From NCBI GenBank assembly GCA_030145245.1, contig JAQYWC010000001.1:248001-312000 (forward strand): 64,000 nt of DNA. Direction: 5' to 3'. Below are positions 44,536-53,643 of the stretch, one piece after another. The first letter of the stretch is position 1. Every line of letters starts with the position of its first letter. Origin of the DNA: Desulfobacterium sp. (lineage in GTDB: Bacteria; Desulfobacterota; Desulfobacteria; Desulfobacterales; Desulfobacteraceae). Under the pieces are notes generated by a model. It ran no database searches. It saw nothing but the letters and a program-made list of their open reading frames with translations, and was not told where the DNA came from. Position numbers and translations under genes: made by a program.

Positions 44536-46386
44536 TCAGTTATTCTTCGGTAGGCGTTCCTGAAGGGATGCGCTGGGCTCCGGGAGTTTGTCTTTTGTCT
44601 CTTTCTCCTGTTGAATATTTTGCCAGTCGAACAGGGTCGTGAAATTTTCCGTCAGCTGTTTACGGTAACGACCCAGGGGGAGGTTCGCCTCGTTGGCTTT
44701 TTTCTGGAGAATAGCCTCGGAGCGGTGGATGCCGGGCCACAGTTTCCCGTCGAAAAGCTTTAGAAAATAGGTGTCGTAGGAGAAGCCTAACTCGGTGATG
44801 GAGGGAAGTGATTCCATGTTCTTGTTGTTCAGCCGGAAGCGTTCGAAGGGAAATCCGGTGGAAAGATCCAGGTGATAGCCGATGAGCCGATTTCGGGGAT
44901 TGATCGATGCCAGGCCGTGGGTCACGCAGTTCTGCTGCGGGATGCGGTATTTGACCCGCAGCCAGTCGGTGAGCTCCCTGCCTGATTTCAACTGCGCATC
45001 GTTCAGTGTGGACGCCCTGGGAAAGGACAGGTTCTGCGTGTCCCGGTTTTTTTTTCCGTCCTTCCCGTGGACGATTCTTTCAGCGTCTTTCCCCTCGAAG
45101 CAGATGCCCAGGAATGCGTGGTTCAGGTTGAGATAGAGCCAGTCCCGGTCGGCCCAGACGGAATTTCCAGCGTGAAATGCGGCGTCGCCTTCTGCGACGA
45201 TTCGGAAAACGCGCCCGAAGCGATCTATGAGGTAGTGATAGGAGTGGTTTTTCCCGGTGTATCGTATGAGCCATTGGCTGTATTTGCTGATGGACTGATT
45301 CATATCCGGACGGAAGGGGAACAGGTCGCTCTCGGAGGTGTGGTAGAGGAGGCCGGCGATCGTCCGGGTGGGTTTTGCCTCATTGGGGGGGAGGGCATCT
45401 TCTCTCCGAAAACGGTAATAGCTTCTGGGGACATTCTTCACCGCGGACGAAGTGATGATCTGGAGGCGGTTGCTGTAGAATTCAGTGCCGTTACGCTTTT
45501 CCACCAGCCAGATGGATTCTTCCAGGTATTCGGGAAATGTGGGCGTCCCGGTGTTGGCGGCGGGGGGGGGGGCTGTTGTGGCTTTGGCAGAGTTGTTGGG
45601 TTTGCTTTCGGCTTTTGGATCGGTAAGCGTCACTTCGTTTCGGGGATTCGACCGGGCGGCCGCGGCTTTCAATGTGGCCAGTTCCCTTCCCTGATCTGTT
45701 TCGGGTTTCTCCTGGGAAAACTCCAAACGATCCTCTCGGAAGAATGCCAAACTACTTTCCATGGAAATGGTGTGGCCGAAAGGCGATCGCTCCCCTGTTT
45801 CGCCGGCGGGCTGAGCCTGTTTGAAGCCGGTGAACGGCATAAAGTCGGGTTGGTAGTATAACGACTGCAGGATGTCATGGTCTATAAGTGAAAGTGTGTG
45901 ATTGGAAAAGTCGGACGCTGGTGTGGCCGCGGGTGGAGTGGCCGAAAGCGATTGAGAAGAATCCGGGAATTCGGGTGTGTTCATCGGGTGGGGCTGAAAC
46001 GGCCCCGCAGCTTTCATGGCGATGACACTACCCGCTAATATTATCGTAATCGCGATTCCGAAGGTCACCCGTGCCGGGGAAAAGGTCGTCCTTCGGTCGG
46101 CTGCTGTGCGTGGCCCGTCCGTGGCAGGTTTTCCTGTTTCTTTGCCGGGTGAAAAACCGGGTTGGCCGGGGATAAAGTCCGAGGCGATCCGGAGGATAGC
46201 CTTGCGGGTTCGGGCGTTCGCTAATGGGGGGCAGAGCCATACGATTCGTGGAATCCGAAAGCTTTCGTAGATGGCACGGCGGATGAACTTCAGCCGTAAT
46301 ACGGGGCCCGGTACCGACGCCGCCAGTTTATCGATCAGCCGCAGATAAACTGCGGGCGGTAATTTTGCTTGCCCAGGCCGCCGCAT
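44536..46386 (-). CDS. Membrane-anchored PGRP/N-acetylmuramoyl-L-alanine amidase-like protein
   Basis: The protein has 616 residues. A cytosolic basic start (about 1-100), one membrane helix (about 108-124, FGIAITIILAGSVIAM), a low-complexity Pro/Ala/Thr linker, then an Amidase_2/PGRP-like domain near 345-535: LYHTSESD with a likely zinc histidine, NHSYHYLIDRFGRVFRIV, GDAAFHAGNS, HAFLGICFEG and IGYHLDLSTGFPF. It should cut or bind peptidoglycan on the periplasmic side. The tail (about 540-616) is charged and unrecognised. It lies 42 bases downstream of an actin-like ATPase gene in one operon. Confidence 0.7.
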   Translation of the reverse strand: MRRPGQAKLPPAVYLRLIDKLAASVPGPVLRLKFIRRAIYESFRIPRIVWLCPPLANARTRKAILRIASDFIPGQPGFSPGKETGKPATDGPRTAADRRTTFSPARVTFGIAITIILAGSVIAMKAAGPFQPHPMNTPEFPDSSQSLSATPPAATPASDFSNHTLSLIDHDILQSLYYQPDFMPFTGFKQAQPAGETGERSPFGHTISMESSLAFFREDRLEFSQEKPETDQGRELATLKAAAARSNPRNEVTLTDPKAESKPNNSAKATTAPPPAANTGTPTFPEYLEESIWLVEKRNGTEFYSNRLQIITSSAVKNVPRSYYRFRREDALPPNEAKPTRTIAGLLYHTSESDLFPFRPDMNQSISKYSQWLIRYTGKNHSYHYLIDRFGRVFRIVAEGDAAFHAGNSVWADRDWLYLNLNHAFLGICFEGKDAERIVHGKDGKKNRDTQNLSFPRASTLNDAQLKSGRELTDWLRVKYRIPQQNCVTHGLASINPRNRLIGYHLDLSTGFPFERFRLNNKNMESLPSITELGFSYDTYFLKLFDGKLWPGIHRSEAILQKKANEANLPLGRYRKQLTENFTTLFDWQNIQQEKETKDKLPEPSASLQERLPKNN

Positions 46387-46428
46387 TTTCCCATGTTTCC
46401 CCCTTGGTTTGAGTTACCCCGCCTATCG

Positions 46429-47532
46429 CTAAGATTCGTACATGGCTGCGATGAGGGATCCCCTCGCCGTTGCTGTCAGCGGATCATTGGCGATACGCAC
46501 CCCGTTGATCGGGATGGGGAAGGTGTCCCGGTCCATGAAGGACTCGAACCGCTCCTTGAAGCCGGGGGGCATTACCGTTCCCCCTGAAAGCACGATGGGG
46601 ACGGGCTGTTCCACTTTGGGTATCTTTGATGTGCGGCCAATGTTCTCTTTTATAGAGGTTACCAGGGTTTTGATGAGGTCGTCATAATAGATGTGAAGCG
46701 CATTCTCGATGTCGTTTTTCGGACTCTTCCGGAGATCCAGTTCGTTCTCCTTGATGTCCCTGACACGGGTGCTGACCTCACCGGTGACGGAGGAGACGGC
46801 GTCGTCGATGTAGTCTCCCCCTTTGGTGATGCTGTAAGATAGCAGCGGGACCGAGAGGAAGGAGAGGCAGACATTGCACATGCCGCCCCCGGCGCTGATG
46901 CCGATCCCCGAAAAATTATCGTTTTCGAGTTCGGAGAAGATGACCGCCTGTCCCTCGTTGATGCTTTTGACGCAGTAGCCCTTCTGGTCCAGGTGGCGTT
47001 TCAGGATCGCTTCGTGGTAGATGATGTCCGTCTCGGTATTTTCAGGGGCGCCGGGAATCGAAAAGCATAGCTGCGGCGTCCTGGATGCACTGGTATTCAC
47101 CAGATCGTCCAGGATCCCCTTAATGATGTCGAGGGCGCGGGCCTCCGTGGGATTGAGAAGTCCCTTTCGCATGGGGCGGCGGGTTTCGGCATTGAGCATG
47201 TTGGCAAAGATCTCAGCACCGTCGCCGTACACGATCAGGGCGTCGTCCACCTTCTGGTGCAATATGTTATTGTCCTTCATGATGCGTTCGGTGAACTTGG
47301 AGTAATCCACCTCGATGAAAGCATTGGTCTGGGAGTAAAAGGTCATCCCGTCATTCCCGTTTTCCGCGAAAACGATCTTGGAGGTGCCGATGTCGACGCC
47401 GACCGCTTTATCGTTCCGGGCGCTGGTTTTCACCGGGGGCACCTCCACTGCCTGGTGTTTGGCGATCTCTTCCGCAGCTTCCGTTATCTTGTCCAAGCGG
47501 TTTTCATTTGTGTCATCGTTTCTCTTGGTCAT
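46429..47532 (-). CDS. Actin/Hsp70-superfamily ATPase (MreB/MamK-like)
   Basis: The protein has 367 residues. Actin-fold ATP motifs: phosphate 1 VGVDIGTSKIVFAE (about 44-57), phosphate 2 GIGISAGGGMCNV (about 215) and adenosine motif IVLSGGTVMPPGF (about 325); connect segments around SITKGGDYIDDAVS. It resembles the bacterial filament-forming branch (MreB, MamK) but is divergent, with a 40-residue charged N-terminal extension. No mreC/D or rod genes are nearby. It is co-directional with a membrane-anchored PGRP amidase-like gene 42 bases downstream, suggesting a filament that positions a cell-wall enzyme; this is inference. Confidence 0.72.
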   Translation of the reverse strand: MTKRNDDTNENRLDKITEAAEEIAKHQAVEVPPVKTSARNDKAVGVDIGTSKIVFAENGNDGMTFYSQTNAFIEVDYSKFTERIMKDNNILHQKVDDALIVYGDGAEIFANMLNAETRRPMRKGLLNPTEARALDIIKGILDDLVNTSASRTPQLCFSIPGAPENTETDIIYHEAILKRHLDQKGYCVKSINEGQAVIFSELENDNFSGIGISAGGGMCNVCLSFLSVPLLSYSITKGGDYIDDAVSSVTGEVSTRVRDIKENELDLRKSPKNDIENALHIYYDDLIKTLVTSIKENIGRTSKIPKVEQPVPIVLSGGTVMPPGFKERFESFMDRDTFPIPINGVRIANDPLTATARGSLIAAMYES

Positions 47533-47710
47533 ATCGATTCTCCTTGCGGTTGGAAGTTCTTAGCATCATCTTTTTCGCTGACCCTTGTGAAGGCACGGGT
47601 CGTTTCCGGGGAATGATAATGTAATGATCAGAATTCGCTTTTTATAAATATTGTAAATGTAATGATACAAGAACCCAAATTTTGAGTCAAGGGAAGATCT
47701 CAACCCAAAT

Positions 47711-47878
47711 TCACCGCCTGTTTTTCCAGGGGGCCCACAGGCGCTTGCCGCTGTCATGGGCCAGATGGGCCGGCAGAATCAAAAGGCTTTCCACCAGGGA
47801 GACCAGGAAAACACAGATCACAACCGTGGGGATGGTCTTGTACATTTTTCCGATCATGCCCGGAACAAAGATAAATAT
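47711..47878 (-). pseudogene. Fragment of an RND efflux pump gene
   Basis: The reverse strand reads FVPGMIGKMYKTIPTVVICV, then SLVESLLILPAHLAH and a stop at 47711. This is the membrane segment of TM4-TM6 in AcrB-like RND pumps (VPG, I P..V, SL.E.L.ILPAHL). The frame is closed by TAA directly upstream and no other pump part is found, so this is a truncated remnant. Confidence 0.65.
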
Positions 47879-48189
47879 TTAAAAAAATACGGCAGGTTCG
47901 TCATCAAACCCGGTCCGGGTATCTGATTCTTTAAATTCGTCAGTGACGGTGGCCCTGCAATTACTCAAAGAACAGTGCGCCTTGGAGTGAATGATATAGT
48001 CATATTCCGCCTTCTGCTGCTCAGGGTGGAGCGTCTTAATTTCATCGATGGACAGGGGAAAAACGCTGGCCTTTTCCGGACAACCCGGACCACTGTTCTC
48101 GGTGGCGAAATCTTGAACAATATAAAATTGTCCTTGACAATCCCGTCTTCTTCTTCCTATAAAAAACGTTCCTGTTTTGATCTTTACTA
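47854..48189 (-). pseudogene. Conserved-looking open frame without start codon
   Basis: An open reading frame of about 110 codons on the reverse strand contains QGQFYIVQDFATENSGPGCP, KASVFPLSIDEIKTLHPEQQ and YIIHSKAHCSLSNC. It looks like real protein but has no ATG, GTG or TTG before its conserved part, so the 5' end seems lost. Family not recognised. It overlaps the RND fragment, and both lie in 800 bases of debris between the actin-like gene and birA. Confidence 0.4.
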
Positions 48190-48344
48190 AGTGGTTAAAA
48201 AATTACTAATGAAGGGGTGTTTCTTTTAATACCCCCGACATCTCGCTGCCGGTGTCACCCTTTACACCTTTTACAGGTGGGGCAAAGGATACCTGTTGAA
48301 CCCGGCCGAGCTGTTTTATTTAAGGGACAAGGTGAAAAAACGCA

Positions 48345-49199
48345 ATGGGCCCTGTGGATGACCACATTCTTAATACGGAGATGACCGGATGGCGAAAATG
48401 CCTTGGCGGTCAGTGGGATCTTCTTGCGTTGTCGCGCACCAGCGGGATTTCAGCCCCCTTGTGGGTATCCCGGAATGAAAAAAATCGCCGTTACCTGGTC
48501 CATGCCTGCACCTCCACCATGGACGTGGCAGGAAGCCTGTTGAAACAGGACCTTTTTCCCCGGTGGTCCTGGATCCTGGCAGCAACCCAGACCCGGGGAC
48601 GGGGCCAGCTTGGGCGTTCCTGGATCTCCCGGTCCGGGAATCTCTTTGCCACCATCCGGCTTCCCCAAAGCGCCGGAACCCTTGGGAACCTTCTGCCCTT
48701 GGCCCTGGGGGCCGTTTTGGCGGAGGTGATGGCCGGCCTGGGCCTGTCGGCTGAGGTCAAGTGGCCCAACGATATCCTGGTGGGACGGACCAAAGTGGGG
48801 GGGATTATCGTTGAGGAGCGGGGCGGTACCCTTCTTGCCGGCATTGGCATCAATGTTGATCAAGGGCCTGAAACCGATTCTTTTTCACATTCATTTAAAA
48901 TCCCGGCCGGATCGGTTCAGTCATTTGGTGTTGGCGTATCGGTTCCCGGTTTATGGATGCAGGTGGAACAGTGTATGACACGCTGTCTTCCGGCATTTAT
49001 CTCTTGCCCCGGGTGTGTGGTGGAGCGGCTGGGAACCTGTCTGGCATTCAGGGATGAACCAATTGTTGTTACAAATGCGGGTGCCGGGGACGGACCTGCA
49101 ACACTGGTAGGTATCTCAACCTCGGGGGGACTGATTCTCAGAACCGCCCGGGGGGAACAGATTATTAACCGGGGGCAGATTATACCCCCGGTGCTTTAG
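48345..49199 (+). CDS. birA: Biotin-[acetyl-CoA-carboxylase] ligase
   Basis: The protein has 284 residues. The catalytic domain has CTSTMDVAGSLL, AATQTRGRGQLGRSWISRSG (biotin/AMP loop, GRGRxGR-like), VKWPNDILVGRTKVGGIIVE and AGIGINV. A C-terminal SH3-like domain follows. No N-terminal HTH is apparent, so it is probably a ligase without repressor function. It attaches biotin to the carrier domain of carboxylases; its natural substrate starts 17 bases downstream. The region upstream of the start holds only weak RBS (AAGG, 12 bases away). Confidence 0.88.
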   Translation: MGPVDDHILNTEMTGWRKCLGGQWDLLALSRTSGISAPLWVSRNEKNRRYLVHACTSTMDVAGSLLKQDLFPRWSWILAATQTRGRGQLGRSWISRSGNLFATIRLPQSAGTLGNLLPLALGAVLAEVMAGLGLSAEVKWPNDILVGRTKVGGIIVEERGGTLLAGIGINVDQGPETDSFSHSFKIPAGSVQSFGVGVSVPGLWMQVEQCMTRCLPAFISCPGCVVERLGTCLAFRDEPIVVTNAGAGDGPATLVGISTSGGLILRTARGEQIINRGQIIPPVL

Positions 49200-49215
49200 G
49201 ACAAAAAGGAGCAGG

Positions 49216-52200
49216 ATGATGAAAGCGTTTGAAGAGATCGTACAAGAGATCAACGGCAAAAAAATACTGGTTGCCAACCGTGGTATTACTGCCAGGCGCA
49301 TCATGCGCTCCATCCGGGAAGTCCTTGGGGCTGTCCCGGTGCTGACTGTGACCGATGTGGACAAGACAGCTCCTTTTACTTCCGGTGCCCAGGAGTTTAT
49401 CATGCTGGGGGAAAATCCCTCCGCCTACCTGGAGATCGACCGTATTCTGGAGATGGCCAAGGCCCGGGGGGTTGCCGCCATCCATCCGGGATGGGGGTTT
49501 GCATCGGAAGATTCCAGCTTCCCTGAAAAGTGCAAGGAGGCGGGGATTCTTTTTATCGGCCCCCCCACAGAGCCCATGGAGCTTCTGGGAAACAAGGTGC
49601 GGGTCAGGGAACTGGCCACACGGATCGGGGTGCCTGTGGTGCCCGGTTCCACCGGGGCTGTGGAGCTGGATGAGGCCAGACAGATTGCCACGGATATGGG
49701 ATTGCCGGTGATGCTCAAGGCCGAAGGCGGGGGCGGCGGGCGCGGGATTTACGAGGTGTATGACATGGAGCAGCTGGAATCCGCCTTTTCCAAGGCATCG
49801 GTGCTGGCCCAGGCCTCTTTTGGCAACCCCAGGATCTATGTGGAAAAACTGCTGACCTCGGTGCGGCACATTGAGATCCAGGTCATCGCCGACCAGCACG
49901 GCAACGTGTTTGCATTTGACGAGCGGGACTGCACGGTCCAGCGGAACCACCAGAAACTGGTGGAGATCACCCCCTCACCCTGGCCCCTGATGACAGAGGA
50001 GCTGCGGCAGACCCTGAAAGGCTATGCCCGGGACCTGGTCCGGGAAGTGGGGTACTACTCCCTGGCCACGGTGGAGTTCCTGGTGGATGCCGATGGCAAC
50101 CCCTTCCTCATCGAAGTCAATACCCGTCTCCAGGTGGAGCACGGCATCACCGAATGCCGCTACGGCATCGACCTGGTGGAGGAGCAGATTGCCGTGGCGT
50201 TCGGTTCCCGCCTTAGGTTCACTGAAGCTGCCACCCGGCCGGTTTCCAAGGTTATCCAGGTGCGGGTCAACTGTGAGGATCCCAGGAACGGATTTGCTCC
50301 CAATGCCGGTCACATTGCCCGCTACATCTCCCCGGGCGGTCCCGGGGTACGGGTCGATTCCTGCGTTTCCGGCGGATATACCTTCCCCTCCAACTATGAT
50401 TCCGCCGCATCCCTTCTCATCGCCCATGGCGAAAACTGGGAAAAGACCCTGGCGGTGATGGAGCGGGCCCTCAAGGAGTATATCATCGGCGGGCTCAAGA
50501 CCACCATTCCCTTTCACCAGAAGATCATCGCCCATCCCGTGTTCCAGTCCGGGCTCTATGATACCCGGTTTGTGGAAAAAACACCGGAGCTCATTCTCTA
50601 CCGGGATTCCGAGCCCGAGAGCCTCAGGCTCAGCCGCCTGGTTGCTGAGATCTCAGCCCTGGGTTACAACCCCCATGTCCAGCTGGGAGAATACCGGGGC
50701 AGGCAGGACAAGCGTATGGACGTCTTTGATCCGGTTCTGCCGGAACTGCCCGCGGCTGCGGCCCCATCCATCTATCCCAGATGGGACCGGACCGGCCTCA
50801 TGGACGCGGTCAGGGATGCCCGTCATGTGCATATTGCAGACACAACTCCCAGGGACATCACCCAGTCCAACAGCGGGAACCGGTTCCGCCTGGCCGAGGA
50901 TATCCTGACAGGCCCCTACCTGGACCGCTGCGGGTTCTTCTCCATTGAAAATGGGGGCGGGGCCCATTTCCACGTGGCCATGATGGCCAACATGACCTAT
51001 CCGTTCAACGAGGCTCGGCTCTGGAACACCTTTGCCCCGGCTACCCCCAAGCAGATCCTGGTGCGCTCCACAAACCTTTTGGGCTACAAACCCCAGCCCA
51101 AAAAACTGATGCACCTCACCGGCGAGATGATTTGCGAGCATTACGACATTGTCCGGTGCTTTGATTTTCTAAACCATGTGGAGAACATGCGCCCCTTTGC
51201 CGAAGTGGTGCTGGCTTCCAATCGCAACACCTTTCAGCCGGCTATCTCGCTCTCCTGGGCCAAGGGGTTTGATGTGAACCATTACCTGGGTGTGGCCCAG
51301 GAGATGGTGAACCTTGTGGCCGACGTGGCCGGGGTGTCTGAAAAGGCCGCCACCCGGCTCTTTATCCTGGGGCTCAAGGACATGGCCGGGGTGTGCCCGC
51401 CCAGGTTCATCAAACACCTGGTGTCTGAACTGAGGAAACGCTATCCCGATCTCATCCTTCATTACCACCGCCACTGCACCGACGGCCTGTTTGTCCCTGC
51501 CGTGGGCGCCGCCGCCAAAGCCGGGGCCCACATTGTGGACACGGGCATCGGGGCTGCAGTCCGGTGGTATGGCCAGGGGGATGTGCTTTCCACAGCCGCG
51601 TATATGGAGGAGGAACTGGATCTTTCGACCCGGATCGACAAGGCGTCGATCCAGACCTGTAATTTTGTGTTCAAGCAGATCATGCCCTATTATGACCGGT
51701 ATACGGCTCCCTATTTCCAGGGCGTGGACCATGGCGTTGTCCAGCACGGCATGCCCGGCGGGGCCACCTCATCCTCCCAGGAGGGGGCCATGAAGCAGGG
51801 GTATATTCACCTGCTGCCCCAGATGTTGCAGTTCCTGGCCGGCACCCGCCGGATTGTCCGGTACCATGATGTGACCCCGGGCTCCCAGATCACCTGGAAC
51901 ACGGCATTCCTGGCCGTCACCTCCGCCTGGAAGCGGGGAGGGGAGGAAGAGGTGAAACACCTGCTCTGGATCCTGGATACCGTGGTCAACACCCCGGAGG
52001 CGGAACTGTCGGATGAGCTGAAAACCGACCGGCTCCTGCTCTACAGGGACAGCAACGACGCGTTCAGGGATCTGCTCCTGGGCAGGTTCGGCAAACTGCC
52101 CCTGGGATTTCCCCGGGACTGGGTCTATGCCTCCGCCTTTGGCGAGACCTATCAGGAAGCCCTTGGGAGCCGCACCGAGGCCTCTCCACTGGAGTTCCTT

Positions 52201-52902
52201 GAACCGGTGGATATTGAGGCGGAAAAATCCAGCCTGGAACAGAAGATCAGCCGGACCCCCACGGACGATGAGGTGGTGATGTATCTCAACCACCCGGGAG
52301 ATGCCCTCAAGACCATCTCTTTCCGCCAGGAGTTCGGCAATCCCAACTGGCTGCCCCTGGATGTCTGGTTTGAGGGACTGGTTCCGGACCGGGAACTTTT
52401 TTTCAAGGACACCGAAGGAAAACCCCACGCCATGAAGATCCTGGGGATTGGGAATGCAGACAGCCAGGGCATGAGCGAGATCCGTTACACCCTGAACGGA
52501 GAAGCGTTAACCCATACGGTCAAGGTGGCCGAACCCACAGGGGCCGGGGCCGGCACCCTGGAAATGGCAGACAGGAACGACCCCTGCCAGGTGGCCGCTC
52601 CCAGCGCCGGCGATCTCTGGATCATGTACGTGAAACCCGGGGATATTGTCAGCAAGGGCGAAGAGCTGTTCAACATCACCATCATGAAACAGGAAAAGGC
52701 CGTGCTCTCTCCCATGGACGGCATGGTGGAACGGGTGGTCAAGGTGGCAGATTACAAGCACGACAAAACCATGGTCCCGGTCCTGGAGGGTGAACTCCTG
52801 GTGGTGCTGGGTCCCATCCCCAAACGATGCACCTCCTGCCAGGCCCCCATCAAGGATGAAACCTTCAAGTTCTGTCCCGCATGCGGTAACGCCTCTGCCT
52901 GA
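49216..52902 (+). CDS. Pyruvate-carboxylase-like biotin enzyme with C-terminal zinc ribbon
   Basis: The protein has 1228 residues; ATG 49216 or 49219. An N-terminal biotin carboxylase (about 15-470; KILVANRGITARRIMR, KAEGGGGGRGI, FLIEVNTRLQVEHGITE), a carboxyltransferase domain (about 540-850; DTTPRDITQSN, GLKDMAGVCPP with catalytic Lys, HYHRHCTDG) and a biotin carrier domain (about 1130-1200) follow in PYC order. The carboxyltransferase part is divergent, and the biotin site reads IMKQ (Lys about 1157) instead of MKM. A CxxC...CxxC zinc ribbon (CTSCQ, CPACG) ends the protein. It should make oxaloacetate from pyruvate, or act on a related acid. birA precedes it directly. Confidence 0.85.
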   Translation: MMKAFEEIVQEINGKKILVANRGITARRIMRSIREVLGAVPVLTVTDVDKTAPFTSGAQEFIMLGENPSAYLEIDRILEMAKARGVAAIHPGWGFASEDSSFPEKCKEAGILFIGPPTEPMELLGNKVRVRELATRIGVPVVPGSTGAVELDEARQIATDMGLPVMLKAEGGGGGRGIYEVYDMEQLESAFSKASVLAQASFGNPRIYVEKLLTSVRHIEIQVIADQHGNVFAFDERDCTVQRNHQKLVEITPSPWPLMTEELRQTLKGYARDLVREVGYYSLATVEFLVDADGNPFLIEVNTRLQVEHGITECRYGIDLVEEQIAVAFGSRLRFTEAATRPVSKVIQVRVNCEDPRNGFAPNAGHIARYISPGGPGVRVDSCVSGGYTFPSNYDSAASLLIAHGENWEKTLAVMERALKEYIIGGLKTTIPFHQKIIAHPVFQSGLYDTRFVEKTPELILYRDSEPESLRLSRLVAEISALGYNPHVQLGEYRGRQDKRMDVFDPVLPELPAAAAPSIYPRWDRTGLMDAVRDARHVHIADTTPRDITQSNSGNRFRLAEDILTGPYLDRCGFFSIENGGGAHFHVAMMANMTYPFNEARLWNTFAPATPKQILVRSTNLLGYKPQPKKLMHLTGEMICEHYDIVRCFDFLNHVENMRPFAEVVLASNRNTFQPAISLSWAKGFDVNHYLGVAQEMVNLVADVAGVSEKAATRLFILGLKDMAGVCPPRFIKHLVSELRKRYPDLILHYHRHCTDGLFVPAVGAAAKAGAHIVDTGIGAAVRWYGQGDVLSTAAYMEEELDLSTRIDKASIQTCNFVFKQIMPYYDRYTAPYFQGVDHGVVQHGMPGGATSSSQEGAMKQGYIHLLPQMLQFLAGTRRIVRYHDVTPGSQITWNTAFLAVTSAWKRGGEEEVKHLLWILDTVVNTPEAELSDELKTDRLLLYRDSNDAFRDLLLGRFGKLPLGFPRDWVYASAFGETYQEALGSRTEASPLEFLEPVDIEAEKSSLEQKISRTPTDDEVVMYLNHPGDALKTISFRQEFGNPNWLPLDVWFEGLVPDRELFFKDTEGKPHAMKILGIGNADSQGMSEIRYTLNGEALTHTVKVAEPTGAGAGTLEMADRNDPCQVAAPSAGDLWIMYVKPGDIVSKGEELFNITIMKQEKAVLSPMDGMVERVVKVADYKHDKTMVPVLEGELLVVLGPIPKRCTSCQAPIKDETFKFCPACGNASA

Positions 52903-52966
52903 GGCCGCTAAATGGTGCCGGCAGTATCAACCTGATCTGCCGGCACTTAATATGACTTTTTACTTG

Positions 52967-53485
52967 TTAAACGCTGTGACTTGATAATTCTAAGGCCACC
53001 AACAACTCCTGAACGCTTTCGCTTACGGTTTTGCCAGCGGTGTCCAATAAAATTCGGCCAGATTCCCAAGGGTGGTATTCCCTGTTTTTGACAGCCTCCC
53101 AATCGGGGAGGATCAGACCTGCCACTGTTGATTCTCGCTGTTCGACCCTTGATTTATGCTCGTTTAAATTAGAGCAAACAATTTCAATATTAATGAAATC
53201 TGCGTTAGAATTTATTGCTACAGCTTCCCACTCTTTGCGGGTTAACGTAATGGGATTGCATGAATCGGCAATAACACATTTACCCAATTTAAGATTATCT
53301 TCAGCAATTCGATAGGATAACCGATATCCTTCTCCCCCTACTTTTAAATTACAGAGTTCCCTAAGTCCTTGCTCAATTGTATCAATTCTTAAATATGTAC
53401 AATCAGTGATCTTACTCAACTCCTGAGCAATGGTTGATTTTCCCGATCCAGGTAACCCTGAGAATATATATAATGTTGGATTCAT
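52967..53485 (-). CDS. AAA P-loop kinase-like protein (zeta-toxin/nucleoside-kinase fold)
   Basis: The protein has 172 residues. Walker A FSGLPGSGKSTIAQEL (about 8-23), RIDTIEQGLRE and CVIADSCNPITLTRKEW identify a small P-loop phosphotransferase of the AAA_33/zeta type. Such proteins phosphorylate small molecules or act as toxins; no epsilon-like antitoxin gene is adjacent. AT-rich relative to its neighbours, so it may be acquired. It is convergent with the carboxylase gene, 64 bases away. Confidence 0.72.
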   Translation of the reverse strand: MNPTLYIFSGLPGSGKSTIAQELSKITDCTYLRIDTIEQGLRELCNLKVGGEGYRLSYRIAEDNLKLGKCVIADSCNPITLTRKEWEAVAINSNADFINIEIVCSNLNEHKSRVEQRESTVAGLILPDWEAVKNREYHPWESGRILLDTAGKTVSESVQELLVALELSSHSV

Positions 53486-53573
53486 CCTTTACCTGCCATT
53501 AGCTGAACATCCTTTGCCGAATAACCTCCATCCGCTATCAAATATGAGATGAATTGACAATCATTTAAAACAA

Positions 53574-53615
53574 AAAACGCCTTCCGGAATACCCCATGGG
53601 GCCGGAAGGCGTTTT
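53574..53615. terminator. Intrinsic terminator of the BCCT gene
   Basis: AAAACGCCTTCCGG (53574-53587) and CCGGAAGGCGTTTT (53602-53615) form a perfect 14-bp stem with a 14-base loop, 28 bases after the BCCT stop on the reverse strand; A/T flanks serve as the U-tract in either direction. Confidence 0.85.
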
Positions 53616-53643
53616 GTTAGTGCTTATTCAGATGTTGAAAGGC

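Noticed and set aside
45067-45861. Forward frame with a Gly/Cys-rich repeat opposite the amidase gene
   Set aside because: The repeat is the antisense of the Pro/Ala/Thr-rich linker of the amidase protein.
48240-48342. Short forward frame reading YRWGKGYLLNPAELFYLRD before birA
   Set aside because: About 45 codons with no start codon or RBS; it may be a gene end but cannot be supported.
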